DNA of 64,000 bases from Corticimicrobacter sp040137905. Lineage in GTDB: Bacteria > Pseudomonadota > Gammaproteobacteria > Burkholderiales > Burkholderiaceae_B. The notes beneath the pieces were generated by a model. That model saw only the letters and a list, made by a program, of their open reading frames with translations, had not been told where the DNA came from and searched no databases. Location: assembly GCF_040137905.1 (NCBI RefSeq), contig NZ_JBEFDG010000030.1, positions 1 through 64,000 of the forward strand, in the 5' to 3' direction. The position numbers were made by a program, and so were the translations under genes. Below, one piece after another: positions 34,051-42,670 of this stretch. Within the stretch, counting starts at the first letter, position 1. Each line of letters begins with the position of its first letter.

Positions 34051-35033
34051 CAGGCTTGGATCAGACGCCGGGAGCAACGGCAGGGCAGGTGTCGGCACCG
34101 CCATCCGGCCGTTTTGTGGTGGGAGGCCTGCAACAGGCCTGGTTGCGCGAACTGGGTGTAGGCCGTATCTGGCTGCCATCGGTGCCGCGTACCACTGCGG
34201 TGGTACGGCCTTCGCCTGAGGCGGCGGCAACGACCAGTGGACAGGCGGTAAGAACGGCTCGAGAGACGGCCGGCGCAGCAGCGCAGGCGAGACAGCCGGC
34301 CCATGCAGTTGCTGAATCGCACCCCGCCGGGGCCGAGCGCAGCCGTGCGCAGGCTGTTGCCATGGCAGGCGTCAAGCGTGCCGCCTCTCCCCGTGCCGCA
34401 CAATCCAGCGTGGCTTCCGGGGAAACAGTATCAGCCCGGCAGGAACGACGCACGGATCTGGCTGCTTTGTCATTGGCAGACCTGCGCCAGGTGGTGACCG
34501 ATTGCGGAGCCTGCGAACTGGGGCAGCGCCGTCGCCATGCGGTTTTCGGCATGGGGGTGGAACAGGCCACCTGGATGGTCATCGGTGAAGCGCCAGGAGA
34601 GCAGGAAGATCGTCAGGGCCTGCCGTTCGTGGGGCGTTCCGGGCAACTGCTGGATGCCATGCTGGCCTCGGTGGGGCATGGACGCGACAAGGACGTGTTC
34701 ATTGCCAATGTCATCAAATGCCGTCCACCGGGCAACCGCAATCCACGTCCGGATGAGATCGATGCCTGCAGCGGCTATCTGTTCCGCCAGATCGAACTGA
34801 TCCGCCCGGCGGCCATCCTGATCCTGGGACGTTTCGCGGCCCAGACACTGTTGCGGTCGCAGGAGCCTGTCAGTCGGCTGCGCGGCAAGGTCCACCAGAT
34901 CGAGGTGGCCGGTACCCGCATACCGGCCGTGGTCAGCTATCACCCGGCCTACCTGCTGCGCAGTCCGCAGGAAAAAGTGCGTTCATGGGAAGACCTGCAG
35001 CGATTGGCTGCGCTTTCTGTGCCGCGCACTTAA
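34047..35033 (+). CDS. Family 4/5-type uracil-DNA glycosylase
   Basis: A 328-residue base-excision-repair enzyme of the Fe-S-containing UDG superfamily (family 4-like). The catalytic core starts near residue 140: the D-C-G-A-C pair opens a cysteine set that includes I-K-C-R-P and D-A-C-S, the usual 4Fe-4S ligands. Motif A is GEAPGEQED-x-QGLPFVGR, and the HPAYLL motif supplies the catalytic His loop. The first ~130 residues are Ala/Arg-rich low-complexity sequence of unknown role. It is coupled to rimI by a 4-base overlap. Confidence 0.88.
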   Translation: MTGLDQTPGATAGQVSAPPSGRFVVGGLQQAWLRELGVGRIWLPSVPRTTAVVRPSPEAAATTSGQAVRTARETAGAAAQARQPAHAVAESHPAGAERSRAQAVAMAGVKRAASPRAAQSSVASGETVSARQERRTDLAALSLADLRQVVTDCGACELGQRRRHAVFGMGVEQATWMVIGEAPGEQEDRQGLPFVGRSGQLLDAMLASVGHGRDKDVFIANVIKCRPPGNRNPRPDEIDACSGYLFRQIELIRPAAILILGRFAAQTLLRSQEPVSRLRGKVHQIEVAGTRIPAVVSYHPAYLLRSPQEKVRSWEDLQRLAALSVPRT

Positions 35034-35644
35034 TTGTCGCGCGACCAGCCGATCCGGTAGATGCGTCCGGTTTGCGCGCCTTCCACGCTTTTTGCATAGC
35101 CCAGGGCGACATCGCGGGCGGGGGCTGGCTTGAAACCTCGGAAGAACGGGGCGTATCTTCCCAGCGCCTCCTCGACCACGGTCGGGCTGACGGCATTGAT
35201 ACGAATGCCGCGTGGCAACTCGATGGCTGCGCCGCGTACAAAGCCCTCGATTCCGCCATTGACCAGTGCGGCGCTGATTCCCTGTCGGATGGGATTTTCG
35301 TTGAGCAGGCCGCTGGTGAGCGTGAACGAGCCGCCGTCGCGGATATGCGCAAGGCCCAGCATCACCAGGTTGACCTGTCCCATGAGCTTGTCGCGCAAGC
35401 CCAGATCGAACTGCTCGGCCGTGAACTCCGTGAGAGGGCCGAAATGCACGGTACCGGTCGTGCTGACCAGCGCATCGAAGGGACCGATATCTGCATAAAG
35501 GCGTCGGATCGAATCGGGATCGGCAATGTCCGCGTGTTGGTCGCCACTGTTGCGCCCTACCGGGATGATGTCATGGCGTTGGCCGAGTTCGGCGTGCACG
35601 GCCTTGCCGATGGTGCCGGTCGCGCCGATGAGGATGATTTTCAT
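35030..35644 (-). CDS. Short-chain dehydrogenase/reductase
   Basis: A 204-residue SDR of the short, atypical group that lacks a long C-terminus. The cofactor loop is GATGTIGKAV near residues 8-17, and V-S-T-T-G-T-V-H-F takes the place of the NNAG motif. A classic Y-x3-K catalytic pair is not evident at the expected spacing, so activity or mechanism is uncertain. Homologues are annotated as SDR family oxidoreductases of unknown substrate. It is convergent with the glycosylase gene (4-base overlap) and divergent from the decayed AraC gene, which probably once controlled it. Confidence 0.82.
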   Translation of the reverse strand: MKIILIGATGTIGKAVHAELGQRHDIIPVGRNSGDQHADIADPDSIRRLYADIGPFDALVSTTGTVHFGPLTEFTAEQFDLGLRDKLMGQVNLVMLGLAHIRDGGSFTLTSGLLNENPIRQGISAALVNGGIEGFVRGAAIELPRGIRINAVSPTVVEEALGRYAPFFRGFKPAPARDVALGYAKSVEGAQTGRIYRIGWSRDN

Positions 35645-35677
35645 ATATGTCGCTCCTGTGTCGATGGGGGTGCAGTG

Positions 35678-36359
35678 ATGGCGTTTCAGATCACGCGTCG
35701 ATTCTCCGGTCTTGTCCTGCCAGCAGACCGATGAATGTCAGTCCCAGGATGATGCCTGAACCTGTGCCCAGGCTGTGTGGATGGTGCCGCCAAACCATGC
35801 AGTGTGGATTCCGGGGGGCATGTTGCACAGCAACCGTGTGACCGACAATGCCCGTCTCTGTTTCCTGTTTGTCGAACCGGGATCTGCGTTGATGCCTGAG
35901 AAATGCTGCACCTTGGCCATCAGTCCGATGATGCGAGAATTGATCCTGTATCTGGCCGTACAAGGGCCGGACTATCCCAGGGATGGTGCAGCAGGGCGTG
36001 TGGCTGCGGTTCTGCTCGAGCAGTTGTATCTTCCGGTGTCGGATCATCCGAGGATCCGGCACCTTGCCGATGCCCTGGTCATGGATCCAGCCGATCGCAG
36101 TACGCTTGCTCAGTGGGCAGGGAAACTGGCCATGAGCGAACGTTCGCTGGCGCGATTGTTGAAAAGAGAGACGGGACTGACGTTCGGGCGGTGGCGGCAG
36201 CAGCTCCACCTGATCATCGCCCTGCAGCAGCTTGCGGCCGGGCGACCGGTCCAGCAAGTGGCAGGCAATCTTGGCTATGACTCGGTGACGGCGTTCATCA
36301 CCATGTTCAAGAAAGCCCTGGGACGGCCCCCTGCGCAGTATTTTGCCGCCTTGTCGTAG
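35678..36359 (+). pseudogene. Decayed AraC-family regulator
   Basis: The N-terminus starts normally (ATG 35678, reading ITRRFSGLVLPADR) but meets a TGA after 18 residues. Another frame shows S-Q-D-D-A and again a stop. Only from about 35769 does the AraC reading frame resume, with MVPPNHAVWIPGG in the cupin domain. About 30-40 cupin residues are missing in between. The C-terminal double helix-turn-helix (about 120 residues, ending G-R-P-P-A-Q-Y-F-A-A-L) is intact, so ATG 35775 could still give a truncated 194-residue DNA-binding protein. Frameshift plus deletion is the most economical reading. It is divergent from the SDR gene. Confidence 0.65.
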
Positions 36360-36390
36360 CGGTCAGAAACCGGGCAGGAGGTTTTCCTGG

Positions 36391-37695
36391 CTATAGTGCG
36401 CTGCCGTGCCCGGTTTTGCCGATCTCGCCATGCAGGCGGGGGTCGGCAGCCAGATTGAGCTTGCTCCAGCGCATGAAGACCAGCATCAGCACAGCCACCA
36501 GCACGCCGAAGATGATGATGATGGTGTTGATCGGGATGTCGAGGCGCAACATCAGGCTGTACATCGCCACCATCAGCAGGATGTTCAACTGCTCATTGAA
36601 GTTCTGTACGGCAATCGAGTGGCCGGCCGAAAGCAGGAAGTGTCCGCGGTGCTGCAGCAAGGCATTCATCGGCACCACGAAAAAGCCCGACAGGGTGCCG
36701 ATCAGCAGCAGCAGCGCATATACGCTCCAGGTCGATTTGACGATGGGCATCAGCAATACGGCCAGCCCCATCAGCACGCCGACCGGCAGCACGGCCAGGG
36801 CGCGTTGCAGCGGAATGCGGCCCGCCAGGATGGAGCCCACCACGATCCCCACGGCCGTCACGCCCATCAGCATGGCTGCGTGGTCGATGGCATAGCCCAG
36901 GTGAACTTCGCCCCACTTGATGACGATGAGCTGCAAGGTGGCACCGGCCCCCCAGAACAGCGTCGTCACTGCCAGCGATATCTGTCCCAGCTTGTCACGC
37001 CAGAGGATGACCACATAGCTCAGGAAAATACGCATCAGGCGCATCGGGTTTTTCTGCTGACGAGGATACCGTACCCCGGTATCCGGGATGAGCAGGTTGC
37101 AGCCGGCAGCAGTCAGGTAGACACAGGCAATGATCAGGATGGCCGCTTCGCTGGAGGTGTGTACCCAGGTTGACAGCCAGGGGTGTTCCAGCAGCCATTC
37201 CGAGACCTGGGGCGATACCAGAAAGCCGCCCAGCACCATGCCCAGGATGACTGATAGAACTGTCAGTCCTTCGATCCAGCTGTTGCCCTTGACCAGCAGA
37301 GAGGGGGGCAGCATCTCGGTGACGATGCCGTACTTGGCTGGGGAATAGGCAGCCGCACCGATACCGACCAGTGCGTAGGCACTACAGACCAGCCAGACCT
37401 GTCGCTGGGAGTCATCAAATTGCAGGCCGGCACACAAAAACATCATCAGGCAACCAACGACCTTGATTGCGTTGGTGGCGAACATGACGCGGCCCTTGGG
37501 AAAGGAGTCGGCAATCGCACCTACGTAGGCTGCCAGCAGCACGTATGAAAGGGCGAAGACCCACTTGACCATGGGAGCCATCCAGTCGGGACCATGCAGC
37601 AACTGGATCAGTGCGATCGCAACGATGAACAGCGCATTGTCGGCCAGCGATGAAAAGAACTGCGCGGCCATGACGAGGTAGAAATTTCTTTTCAA
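36391..37695 (-). CDS. lplT: Lysophospholipid transporter LplT
   Basis: A 434-residue MFS-fold inner-membrane flippase that returns 2-acyl-lysophospholipids for reacylation. Twelve hydrophobic helices are evident. The N-terminus K-R-N-F-Y-L-V-M-AAQFFSSLADNAL is the LplT signature. The gene that normally follows (acyltransferase aas) is absent here. The likely start is the TTG at 37695, since the first ATG is inside the first helix and upstream in-frame ATGs run through the promoter region. A hairpin-like operator overlaps its likely -10. Confidence 0.88.
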   Translation of the reverse strand: MKRNFYLVMAAQFFSSLADNALFIVAIALIQLLHGPDWMAPMVKWVFALSYVLLAAYVGAIADSFPKGRVMFATNAIKVVGCLMMFLCAGLQFDDSQRQVWLVCSAYALVGIGAAAYSPAKYGIVTEMLPPSLLVKGNSWIEGLTVLSVILGMVLGGFLVSPQVSEWLLEHPWLSTWVHTSSEAAILIIACVYLTAAGCNLLIPDTGVRYPRQQKNPMRLMRIFLSYVVILWRDKLGQISLAVTTLFWGAGATLQLIVIKWGEVHLGYAIDHAAMLMGVTAVGIVVGSILAGRIPLQRALAVLPVGVLMGLAVLLMPIVKSTWSVYALLLLIGTLSGFFVVPMNALLQHRGHFLLSAGHSIAVQNFNEQLNILLMVAMYSLMLRLDIPINTIIIIFGVLVAVLMLVFMRWSKLNLAADPRLHGEIGKTGHGSAL

Positions 37696-37774
37696 GCAGC
37701 GATCCCGGTTGGCGTGACTGAACGCAAATACGCCCGGCCGACAGGTAAGAAAATGTGCGGTCTGCAATAAAATT

Positions 37775-37794
37775 GACCGGCAGTATAGCCGGTC
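37775..37794 (-). promoter_or_regulatory. Palindromic operator around the lplT -10 box
   Basis: GACCGGC (37775-37781) and GCCGGTC (37788-37794) form a perfect 7-base inverted repeat. The six bases between them read TATACT on the minus strand, a good -10 for lplT about 80 bases upstream of its start. A bound dimer would straddle the -10 box. No good -35 is visible, which fits an activated or repressed promoter. Confidence 0.45.
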
Positions 37795-37964
37795 TAAGGT
37801 GCATCGATCTTCATTTTGCAATGATCGAACCACGTATAGCCGGCTTGGCTTCGTGCATGCTGTGCGTGCCACTTGCCTTGAGAGCGCCCAAGGCTGGGTG
37901 ACACGCCTTTCCGGCACGATGCCTGCGGTATCATAGCCACTGATTATTTATCCGTTCAAGAATT

Positions 37965-40900
37965 GTGCGCCTGACCCAGATCAAACTCGCAGGATTCAAG
38001 TCCTTTGTCGACCCGACGGTGATTCCGGTGCCCAGCCAGTTGGTGGGCGTGGTGGGCCCCAATGGCTGCGGCAAGTCCAACATCATCGACGCGGTGCGCT
38101 GGGTGCTGGGCGAAAGCAAGGCTTCCGAACTGCGTGGCGAGTCCATGCAGGATGTGATCTTCAATGGGTCGGGGGGGCGCAAGCCGGCAGCCCGTGCGTC
38201 GGTCGAGTTGGTGTTCGACAACGCCGAGGGGCGCGCCGTCGGGCAATGGAGCGTCTACGCCGAAATCGCCGTGCGACGCGTGCTGACGCGTGACGGTACC
38301 AGCAGCTATTTCATCAACAACCAGCAGGTCCGTCGTCGCGACATTCATGACCTCTTCCTTGGAACGGGGCTGGGTGCGCGCGGTTATGCCATCATCGGTC
38401 AGGGCATGATTGCCCGCCTGATCGAGGCGCGACCCGAAGAACTGCGTGTCTATCTCGAAGAGGCAGCGGGTGTTTCCCGCTACAAGGAACGTCGTCGCGA
38501 GACAGAGAACAGGCTGGGCGATACCCGTGAAAACCTGGTGCGGGTCGAAGATATCCTGCGCGAGCTTGATACCCAGTTGGCCAAGCTGGAACGCCAGGCC
38601 GAGGTGGCCCGGCAATATCGCGACCTGCAGGCCGAGGGTGAAAAGAAGCAGCACATGCTGTGGCTGCTCAAGGAGCGTGCCGCCGTCGAGGAAAAGCGGC
38701 GTTTCGCACGCGAAATCGAGCAGACCCAGACCGAACTGGAAGGGGCCATTGCCCGGATGCGTACCGGCGAGGCTGATCTCGAACAGCGCCGGCAGGCACA
38801 TTATGCCGCCGGCGATGCCGTGCATGCTGCCCAGGGTGTGCTCTATGAAGCCAATGCGCTGGTCGGACGGCTTGAGTCCGATATCCGGCATCTGGTGGAT
38901 TCCCGCGCCCGGCTGGAAAATCGCTGTGTGCAACTGCGCGCGCAACAGGCCGAATGGGAGCAGCAGCAGGCCCATTGTGGCGAACAGATCGAGGTGATGG
39001 AAACGGAACTCGAGATCAGTGCCGCCAAGGTCGAAGAGGCCCGCCTGCAGGCGGATCTGGCCCAGGGCAATCTGCCTGAAATCGAGCAGCAGGTACGCCA
39101 GGCAGCCCAGCAGCGCGAACAGATGCGCAGCGAATTGGCTCGTGTAGAACAGCATCTGGCGCTGGCTGCGCAGACGCAGCGTGATGCCAGCCGCCAATTG
39201 CAGGTACTGGAAACCCGCCAGGAAAGGTTGAAGCAGGAATACGCCTCACTGGAGCAGCCGGATACCGACCGTCTGGCGCAATTGACGGGTGATCTCAAGG
39301 CCGCAGAAGAAGGATTGCAGCAGGCGCAGCTCGAGCAGGTGCGCCTGGAAGAACAGGGGCCGCAGGCTGATCAGATCCGTCGCGAGTCACAGTCGGCGGT
39401 ACAGCAGGAGGCCGGGCGTCTGGCGCAGCTTGATGCACGGCTGGAAGCGCTGCGCAAGTTGCAGGAGGATGTCCAGAAGCAAGGTGCCCTGGAGCCCTGG
39501 ATCGCACGGCATGAGCTTGGACAGCTGGCCCGCCTGTGGCAGAAGCTGACCGTGGATGCCGGATGGGAAGCGGCCTTCGAGGCGATCCTGCGCGAACGCA
39601 TGACCGCGCTGGAGGTCAGCAATCTGGACTGGACCCAGGCCTTCGCCGCCGATGCGCCGCCGGCACGGCTGGCTTTCTATCAGCAGGCTGCGCCTGCTGC
39701 CGTGACACCAGTGGCTTTGCCGGGGGTGACTCCGCTGCTGGAGCGCCTGCGCACCGGGGATCCTGCACTGCGTACATTGCTGGCCGGCTGGTTGGGGCAC
39801 GCCTATATTGCCGAGGATCTGGGGCAGGCTCTCAAGTTGCGCGACCAGATGCCTGCCGGCACGGTCCTGGTTGTACGCGACGGGCATCTGGTCGATGCCC
39901 ATAGCGTGCGTTTCTATGCGCCAGACTCCGAGCAGGCCGGCATGTTGGCCCGTCAGCAGGAAATCGAAAACCTGCAACGCGAGATCCGCGCGCAGCAATT
40001 GATTGCCGACCAGGCCCGCACGACGGCAGCCCGCGCCGAGGCTGAGTGGCAGCGACTGAGTCAGGCCATGGGGCCGGCTCGTCAACGGGTGGGCGAGATG
40101 ACCCGGCGCGTGCATGATATTCAGCTGGAGCATTCACGTCTGCAGCAGCAGGCCCGGCAATCAGGGGAACGTGCCACCCGTTTGCGAGAGGACATGGCTG
40201 AAGTTCAGGCCCAGCAGGAAGAACTGCGTGCCACGGGAGAGGAAGCCCAGATGCGCTTCGAAGCGCTGGACGAGCAACTGGCCGTACAGCAGGAAGCATT
40301 TGCCGAGGCGGAGATGGAAGGTGAGCGTATCTCGGCCAGCGCAGAACAGGCGCGGGAACGCCTGCGCGAGCGCGAGCGCATGGCGCATGAGGCAGAGTTT
40401 GCCGACAAGGGACTGCAGCATCGGCTGGGCGAGATCCGGCGCAACCTGCAACTGGCCGAGGAACAGTTGCGCCGCACCCAGGCCGAGTTGACACAGCAGC
40501 AGCAGGAGTTGCTGACGCTGGAAGGTGATACGGCGCGGGAGGGCTTGCAGGAAGCGTTGGAGCGCCGTGCCGAGGCCGAGGAAAAACTGGCCCTGGCCCG
40601 CCAGCAACTCGATACCCTCGCAACCCGGTTGCGTGAGGCTGACGAAGAGCGTGTACGCCAGGAGCATGTGCTGGAGCCCTTGCGTGCGCGCATTACCGAG
40701 CTGCAATTGCAGGAGCAGGCGGCGCGGCTGGCCCAGGAACAGTTCGCCGAGCAGCTCGATGCCCGCCAGGCCGATCGCGACAAACTGGGCGAAGAGCTCG
40801 CTGGGCTGTCTGCCGACTGGCAGCGCCCCGAATGGCTGCAGGCCGAAGTGCAACGGATTGCCCGGCGCATCGAGGCCCTGGGTTCGGTCAACCTGGCGGC

Positions 40901-41489
40901 GCTCGAGGAGTTGCGTACTGCGCAGGAGCGCAAGGACTTTCTCGACAGCCAGTATGCCGACCTGCAACTGGCCATCGAAACGCTGGAAGATGCAATCCGC
41001 AAGATCGACCGTGAAACACGACAGTTGCTGCAGGAAACCTTCAACACCGTCAATCAGCACTTCGGTGAACTCTTTCCGGTGCTGTTCGGTGGTGGCGAGG
41101 CACGCCTGACCATGACCGGCGACGAAATCCTGGATGCCGGTGTACAGGTCATGGCCCAGCCGCCAGGCAAGCGCAACAGCACTATTCATCTGCTGTCCGG
41201 TGGTGAGAAGGCGCTGACCGCCACAGCGCTGGTGTTTGCGCTCTTCAAGCTCAATCCGGCACCTTTCTGCCTGCTGGACGAGGTGGATGCGCCGCTGGAT
41301 GATGCCAATACCGAGCGCTATGCCAAGCTGGTCAGTGGCATGAGCGGCCAGACGCAATTCCTGTTCATCTCGCATAACAAGATTGCCATGCAGATTGCTC
41401 AGCAACTGATCGGCGTCACCATGCAGGAGCAGGGGGTTTCGCGGATTGTGGCGGTCGATATGGAGGCGGCCTTACAATGGACCGCCTGA
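37965..41489 (+). CDS. smc: Chromosome segregation ATPase SMC
   Basis: A 1174-residue condensin ATPase acting with ScpAB on chromosome organisation. Domains in order: head part 1 with Walker A GPNGCGKSNIIDAVRWVLGE (about 26-45), a long coiled coil to about 500, the hinge (about 505-640), a returning coiled coil, and head part 2. The latter has the ABC signature LSGGEKALTATAL and Walker B FCLLDEVDAPLDDAN. The start is GTG. It heads the smc-zipA-ligA operon, a conserved betaproteobacterial order. The coiled coils are visibly heptad-rich. Confidence 0.96.
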   Translation: MRLTQIKLAGFKSFVDPTVIPVPSQLVGVVGPNGCGKSNIIDAVRWVLGESKASELRGESMQDVIFNGSGGRKPAARASVELVFDNAEGRAVGQWSVYAEIAVRRVLTRDGTSSYFINNQQVRRRDIHDLFLGTGLGARGYAIIGQGMIARLIEARPEELRVYLEEAAGVSRYKERRRETENRLGDTRENLVRVEDILRELDTQLAKLERQAEVARQYRDLQAEGEKKQHMLWLLKERAAVEEKRRFAREIEQTQTELEGAIARMRTGEADLEQRRQAHYAAGDAVHAAQGVLYEANALVGRLESDIRHLVDSRARLENRCVQLRAQQAEWEQQQAHCGEQIEVMETELEISAAKVEEARLQADLAQGNLPEIEQQVRQAAQQREQMRSELARVEQHLALAAQTQRDASRQLQVLETRQERLKQEYASLEQPDTDRLAQLTGDLKAAEEGLQQAQLEQVRLEEQGPQADQIRRESQSAVQQEAGRLAQLDARLEALRKLQEDVQKQGALEPWIARHELGQLARLWQKLTVDAGWEAAFEAILRERMTALEVSNLDWTQAFAADAPPARLAFYQQAAPAAVTPVALPGVTPLLERLRTGDPALRTLLAGWLGHAYIAEDLGQALKLRDQMPAGTVLVVRDGHLVDAHSVRFYAPDSEQAGMLARQQEIENLQREIRAQQLIADQARTTAARAEAEWQRLSQAMGPARQRVGEMTRRVHDIQLEHSRLQQQARQSGERATRLREDMAEVQAQQEELRATGEEAQMRFEALDEQLAVQQEAFAEAEMEGERISASAEQARERLRERERMAHEAEFADKGLQHRLGEIRRNLQLAEEQLRRTQAELTQQQQELLTLEGDTAREGLQEALERRAEAEEKLALARQQLDTLATRLREADEERVRQEHVLEPLRARITELQLQEQAARLAQEQFAEQLDARQADRDKLGEELAGLSADWQRPEWLQAEVQRIARRIEALGSVNLAALEELRTAQERKDFLDSQYADLQLAIETLEDAIRKIDRETRQLLQETFNTVNQHFGELFPVLFGGGEARLTMTGDEILDAGVQVMAQPPGKRNSTIHLLSGGEKALTATALVFALFKLNPAPFCLLDEVDAPLDDANTERYAKLVSGMSGQTQFLFISHNKIAMQIAQQLIGVTMQEQGVSRIVAVDMEAALQWTA

Positions 41490-41584
41490 TTGCGTCATAA
41501 TGCGCAATGGATTCGGACATTTAGCGTTCCAGACAAGAAATATGCAGAAAAAACCGGTCAGGATGCCGGGTTTGCCAGGAGCAC

Positions 41585-42652
41585 ATGGAAATGAGTGATT
41601 TACAGATTGGGCTGATCGTCCTGGGCCTGTTGTTCGTGGCCGGCGTGCTGGCCTTCAACTGGTGGCAGGACCGACGTGCCCGTGCCCGCATGCAGGTGCC
41701 CTTCCCGGAAGGGAGCACCGACCCGCTGATGGCCGAGGAAGCGCCCGCTCGTCCGGCATCCGCAAAGGAAGCCGGACGACGCGAACCTGGCCTGCACGAG
41801 GATGAGGAGGCAGCGGCACCACGCGCGCGCGAAGAGCGCAAGGAAGAGTCCGATGAGCCAGACCCAACCTGTGAGGTCGTGATCGAGCTGCATTTTCCCG
41901 AACCGGTGGTCGGCAAGGAACTGGCGCTCGAACTGGAACGCCTCAAGGAGGCCAGCACCAAATCCTATCGGGTTTTTGCGCGGACCTTCGATCAGGCCCA
42001 TCGTGTCGGGCTGCGCGGGCATGAGTCCTATGGACTGGTGCAGGTGGCCGTTCTCATGGTCAACCGCAATGGCCCGCTGACCGATATCGAATGGTCGCAG
42101 ATATGGCTCTGCCTGCAGGAAATCGCCGAAAAATTCGATGCCACGATGGATGGCCCGGAGCAGAAGAAGGTCGTCGAGAAGGCCGCCAGCCTCGACGAGA
42201 CCTGCGCCGCGCTGGATATGCAGCTTGGCGTGGCGGTCGTGCTCGAACCACCCAAGAAATCACAGGATGTCATGTTCGTGGCGCGCAGTTGCGGCTTCGT
42301 GCAGACGGGTAATGTATTGCACCTGCCTACGCGTGGGCGCAAGCCGCCGCATGTCACGCTGGTTATCCAGGGGCTGGATAACCCGGCCAAGTCCGATGTG
42401 CCGATCAGCCGCCTGGATATGTTGCTGGATGTGCCGCGCAGCGAGCCCCAGGAGCGTCCGTTCGGCAAGATGCTGGAAACGGCCGTGCGACTGGCCCAGA
42501 AGCTCGAGGCGCAACTGATCGACGACCAGGGGCGACCCATCGAGCCGGGTTGCGAGGAAGCCATCGATCAGCAGGTGCGCGAGCTGTACCAGAAAATGCA
42601 GGCTTCGGGTCTGCCGGCCGGCCATCCGCGTACCTTGCGGGTTTTTTCCTGA
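41585..42652 (+). CDS. zipA: Cell division protein ZipA (C-terminal FtsZ-binding type)
   Basis: A 355-residue inner-membrane protein tethering FtsZ rings. One N-terminal helix (about 8-25) is followed by a charged, Glu/Arg-rich linker (about 28-90). The C-terminal ZipA domain (about 210-345) binds the FtsZ tail. It is on the same transcript as smc and ligA, with the same order as in other betaproteobacteria. ATG 41591 (M-S-D-L-Q) is an alternative start two codons in. Confidence 0.85.
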   Translation: MEMSDLQIGLIVLGLLFVAGVLAFNWWQDRRARARMQVPFPEGSTDPLMAEEAPARPASAKEAGRREPGLHEDEEAAAPRAREERKEESDEPDPTCEVVIELHFPEPVVGKELALELERLKEASTKSYRVFARTFDQAHRVGLRGHESYGLVQVAVLMVNRNGPLTDIEWSQIWLCLQEIAEKFDATMDGPEQKKVVEKAASLDETCAALDMQLGVAVVLEPPKKSQDVMFVARSCGFVQTGNVLHLPTRGRKPPHVTLVIQGLDNPAKSDVPISRLDMLLDVPRSEPQERPFGKMLETAVRLAQKLEAQLIDDQGRPIEPGCEEAIDQQVRELYQKMQASGLPAGHPRTLRVFS

Positions 42653-42670
42653 TCGGCGGCTGCAACCACG

